Shown in pieces: positions 46,136-48,539 of a stretch of DNA of 48,539 bases (the stretch's first letter is position 1; each line of letters begins with the position of its first letter). This DNA is from Acidobacteriota bacterium (GTDB lineage Bacteria; Acidobacteriota; Vicinamibacteria; Vicinamibacterales; UBA2999), in NCBI GenBank assembly GCA_021730945.1, contig JAKFYH010000057.1:1-48539 (forward strand), read 5' to 3'. The notes under the pieces are model-generated. The model worked only from the letters and a program-made list of their open reading frames with translations. It ran no database searches and was not told the DNA's origin. The position numbers were made by a program, and so were the translations under genes.

Positions 46136-47953
46136 CTAGCGCGGCCGGCGTTTCAGGTACACCTCGCGCCTGGCGAGTACCTGCTCAGCCAGTGCGGCGG
46201 GCATTGGCAGCTTGATTGCGCGATCGAGCGTCTCCACGGCCAGGTCGAACGATCCAACCGCGGCATACACCTCGGCCAGCCCGAAGAGCGCCTGCGGATT
46301 GGCGGCATCGAGGAGCACCGCTTCCTGCAGTTGCTTGAGCGCCTCGCCCGTCTTCCCCTGTGCGAGCAACACCTGTCCCAGATTATTCAGCGCCAGCGCA
46401 TAGGCAGGCCGGCGCGACAGGGCGGCGCGAAACGCGGCCACGGCCTCGTCGAGGCGGCCCGCCTGCGCCAGCGCGGTGCCCAGGTTGAAATGCGCGGCAG
46501 GCGATTCCGGTCTGAGCGCCACCGAGGCCTCGAAGTGCCGCACCGCCGGCGCCAACTGCCCGACCCCCATATACAACAGCGCGACATCGTCGTGCAGTTC
46601 GGCATCGGTCGGATCGACCCGCAACATGGTTTCGTAGCCGGCAATGTCTTCCACTGACATCTTGGTGGCGATCTGATCGCTCATCAGTTGCCGGTCACGG
46701 TCGTTGGTCGCCAGCAGCTGGAACCACAGGTCGCCCATTTCGTCGTGTGAGCGCTGTCCCCAATAGACGCGCGCGGGCGGCAACTGCGGGTTGCGGACGT
46801 TCGCGGCGGAGTTGTCGTAGGTGTACTCCATGGTCAACCGCGTCCCCTTCGGCAGGCGAATCGGCGTGACCTGGCGATACACGTGCTGCCAGCGAAAGTC
46901 CCAGTCGGTGATCTGCATCACCACGCGCGACGAGCCGTCGGGAAACTCCGCGCTGCCGCGAATCTCGCGCGCGCGGTAGTGCGCATGGGGCTGCACGGCC
47001 AGGAGGTCAGCATCCACCGGCAAGGTGTAGTCGTCGCGAATCACGTAGCGCGGCTCTCCGGGCGGGATCTCGATCGACTGCGAGCCAAGGCGCAGGATGG
47101 TCGGCGTGCGGGTCGGCGGGCGGTCGCTGAAGAACAGCCCAATCTCGGGGAGCACTTGTTCGACGGCGCCGCTCGGCTGCAGGTGCAACTGCACGACCAG
47201 GTCGCTGCCGGGCTCGAGCGTCCACGCCAGGTCGGACGGCACCAGCGGGGCCACCTGGCCCGGTGTCCAGCCCAGGAAATGGCCGTCGGGATACTCCGCC
47301 GATCGCGGCATCAGGCCGTCGTAGCCCGGCAGGGGATCGGCGTCATCGAGCAGCCGGGTGGCCGGCGTGCGATCGATCCGGATGTTGGCGTGATGCACGA
47401 CCCGCGCGTTGCCGGGATGAAACTCGATGCCGCGCACATAGGTTCGCTTCGTCACCGGCAGCCGGATGGCAAAGATGCGGAAGGCGTCGGACGGTTGGGC
47501 CTGGAGCGTGAACGGCTGCGACGGTTTGACAACCAGGTCCGGCCGGCCGAGCAGCCACCCGCTGGGCAGGTTCGGCAGCGGCGGCTGCGCGGCCGCGTCG
47601 CCTTGCGGCGTGCCGCTGCTGGCCCATTCGTCGATCAGCGCAATCTGCCGGTCACTCAGCGGATCCTGGCCGACGAAGTGGCCGACGCCGGGCTCGACCT
47701 TCCACGGCGGCATGAAGCGGCTGCGAGTGACGATGGCAATCTGGGTGGCGCGGCGGCGAACCTCATCGTAGGTCGTCAGGCTGAACGGCGCCGGCCCACC
47801 GCTCCGGTGACACGACACGCACGACGTGAAGACGATGGGCGCGATGTCGCGGGCAAACGTCACCTCCTGCGCACCGGCCGGCGTGCACATGAGCACCGCA
47901 GCACCAAAGCACGCCAGCACTTCAGCACCCCAGCACCTCAGCACCTTCTTCAT
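46136..47953 (-). CDS. Cytochrome c / copper type II monooxygenase-like / TPR fusion protein
   Basis: The 605-residue secreted protein has three parts. After the signal peptide, a haem site CVSCH (45-49) lies in a small cytochrome domain. The middle (about 150-420) resembles the PHM/dopamine beta-monooxygenase fold and keeps all six copper ligands: His-His in VVHHANI (about 186-187), His in VVQLHLQ (about 254), H-A-H in QPHAHYRA (about 320-322) and Met in DEMGDLW (about 402). The C-terminal 160 residues are TPRs (AHFNLGTALAQAGRLDEAVA). The haem could deliver electrons to copper. The ATG overlaps the redoxin stop codon, so the two are co-translated. Seven GGTGCT octamers encode the signal peptide. 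Confidence 0.88.
   Translation of the reverse strand: MKKVLRCWGAEVLACFGAAVLMCTPAGAQEVTFARDIAPIVFTSCVSCHRSGGPAPFSLTTYDEVRRRATQIAIVTRSRFMPPWKVEPGVGHFVGQDPLSDRQIALIDEWASSGTPQGDAAAQPPLPNLPSGWLLGRPDLVVKPSQPFTLQAQPSDAFRIFAIRLPVTKRTYVRGIEFHPGNARVVHHANIRIDRTPATRLLDDADPLPGYDGLMPRSAEYPDGHFLGWTPGQVAPLVPSDLAWTLEPGSDLVVQLHLQPSGAVEQVLPEIGLFFSDRPPTRTPTILRLGSQSIEIPPGEPRYVIRDDYTLPVDADLLAVQPHAHYRAREIRGSAEFPDGSSRVVMQITDWDFRWQHVYRQVTPIRLPKGTRLTMEYTYDNSAANVRNPQLPPARVYWGQRSHDEMGDLWFQLLATNDRDRQLMSDQIATKMSVEDIAGYETMLRVDPTDAELHDDVALLYMGVGQLAPAVRHFEASVALRPESPAAHFNLGTALAQAGRLDEAVAAFRAALSRRPAYALALNNLGQVLLAQGKTGEALKQLQEAVLLDAANPQALFGLAEVYAAVGSFDLAVETLDRAIKLPMPAALAEQVLARREVYLKRRPR
47890..47945 (-). repeat. Octamer array encoding a signal peptide (family B)
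   Basis: Seven consecutive octamers on the minus strand: GGTGCTGA, GGTGCTGG, GGTGCTGA, AGTGCTGG, CGTGCTTT, GGTGCTGC, GGTGCTCA. They encode residues 3-21 of the copper monooxygenase-like protein. The product shares V-L-R-C-W-G-A with the repeat-encoded signal peptide at 24230. Confidence 0.85.
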
Positions 47954-48519
47954 TTCACCAGGTCCGCGAGGATGCATCCGATCGCCTGGGTTTCGCTGAC
48001 GGCGATCGGCCGGCCGTGCGCGACCGCGTCGAGCGCGCGTTCGAGCGTACGCTCGGTTGGCTGCGGGCGGTCGACACCAAAAGCAACGTAGCGATCGTCG
48101 ATGCGGCCACGATAGAGGACGCGGCCGGCGGCGCCGATCACGGCCACTTCCGGCGTCACGCGCACCCCAGTGTGCTTGACCAGTTCCTGGGCGGTATCCC
48201 GCACGGCGGGCAGGGCGTAGCCGAACTTGTGCAGATGCTCGCGAATAGCGGCCGGTGTGTCACTGCCCACCGGATAGACGAGCGTGAACCCAATGCCTTG
48301 TTTTGCGAACTTCGCCGCCAGCGACTGGATATCTGGCGCGTATCGGTTGGAGATGGGGCAATCGGGGGTTGTGAAGACGAGGACGGAGGCGATGCTTCCC
48401 GCCGGGAGCACCAGCGGATCGACGACTTTGCCGTCGAGATTGACCACGCGCACCTGACCTGCGTCGGCCGAGGCAACCGTCAGCAACAGGGCTGTGAAGA
48501 ACAGGAGCTTGCGGCCCAT
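47950..48519 (-). CDS. Redoxin (AhpC/TSA-like thiol protein), secreted
   Basis: A 189-residue protein with a signal peptide (to about residue 21) and a peroxiredoxin/thioredoxin-like fold containing TTPDCPISNRYAPDI (single active-site Cys followed by Pro), TPEVAVIGAAGRVLYRGRIDD and a C-terminal Cys in AIGCIL that may form a disulfide or bind a cofactor. Relatives are often fused to the cytochrome/copper monooxygenase module; here the genes are separate but overlap by 4 nt. TATACT lies 6 nt before the ATG. Confidence 0.88.
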   Translation of the reverse strand: MGRKLLFFTALLLTVASADAGQVRVVNLDGKVVDPLVLPAGSIASVLVFTTPDCPISNRYAPDIQSLAAKFAKQGIGFTLVYPVGSDTPAAIREHLHKFGYALPAVRDTAQELVKHTGVRVTPEVAVIGAAGRVLYRGRIDDRYVAFGVDRPQPTERTLERALDAVAHGRPIAVSETQAIGCILADLVK

Positions 48520-48525
48520 GAGACC

Positions 48526-48531
48526 AGTATA
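48526..48531 (-). promoter_or_regulatory. -10 element of the redoxin-monooxygenase operon
   Basis: TATACT on the minus strand (48531-48526), 6 nt before the redoxin ATG, with no Shine-Dalgarno. The -35 would lie at or beyond the right edge of the window. Confidence 0.5.
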
Positions 48532-48539
48532 GGGCGGGT

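Overview
The window is about 48.5 kb of high-GC DNA, densely coding on both strands, from a diderm bacterium (LptD, SecDF-YajC, a TonB-like protein). The gene set fits Acidobacteriota, most likely a Vicinamibacteria-like soil or environmental genome: a DUF1552/DUF1592 secreted pair, a Ser/Thr kinase with periplasmic TPRs, many secreted metallopeptidases and a typical acidobacterial TonB N-terminus. The taxonomic call is an inference from gene content, not from a marker gene. No tRNA, rRNA, CRISPR array, transposase or prophage was seen.

Layout. 1-8538 (minus): a TonB-like fragment at the edge, a 440-bp spacer with hairpins, then a tightly packed run tgt-yajC-secD-secF-uppP-DUF502-hppA (queuosine tRNA modification, protein export, undecaprenyl phosphate recycling, ion-pumping pyrophosphatase). 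8609-10872 (plus): ddl and a secreted TPR protein. 10873-11537: a promoter with an adjoining palindrome, two 17-18-residue Lys/Ala peptides each with a ribosome binding site, a strong terminator and an 18-bp tandem repeat. 11538-14754 (minus): a HEAT-cyclophilin lipoprotein and an enolase-superfamily enzyme. 14781-23006 (plus): deoxynucleoside kinase, accD-folC, lptD, two nucleotide-sugar enzymes and a radical SAM protein. 23014-26610: M20 peptidase (minus), a small secreted protein (plus), thiC with a TPP riboswitch (minus). 26867-37561: Ser/Thr kinase, M1 peptidase (minus), hrpB, M23, M55 and a peptidyl-hydroxyglycine lyase-like beta-propeller. 37565-48519: ankyrin protein, DUF1552/DUF1592 pair, M28 peptidase, TlpA-like thioredoxin, a cytochrome c/copper monooxygenase/TPR protein and a redoxin.

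Three themes stand out. (1) Dispersed short repeats do more than fill spacers. Octamer and nonamer arrays encode the hydrophobic cores of four signal peptides, and palindromic REP-like elements sit in frame inside hrpB and the M20 gene and form a stem of the thiC riboswitch. (2) Many first genes have a -10-like hexamer 4-12 nt before the start codon and no Shine-Dalgarno, suggesting leaderless mRNAs. Three divergent pairs are separated by only 20-26 bp and appear to share overlapping -10 elements. (3) A protein with all six copper ligands of peptidylglycine alpha-hydroxylating monooxygenase and a lone protein with the catalytic residues of peptidyl-alpha-hydroxyglycine lyase lie 9 kb apart. 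Together these would be the two half-reactions of peptide alpha-amidation, but this is a hypothesis.
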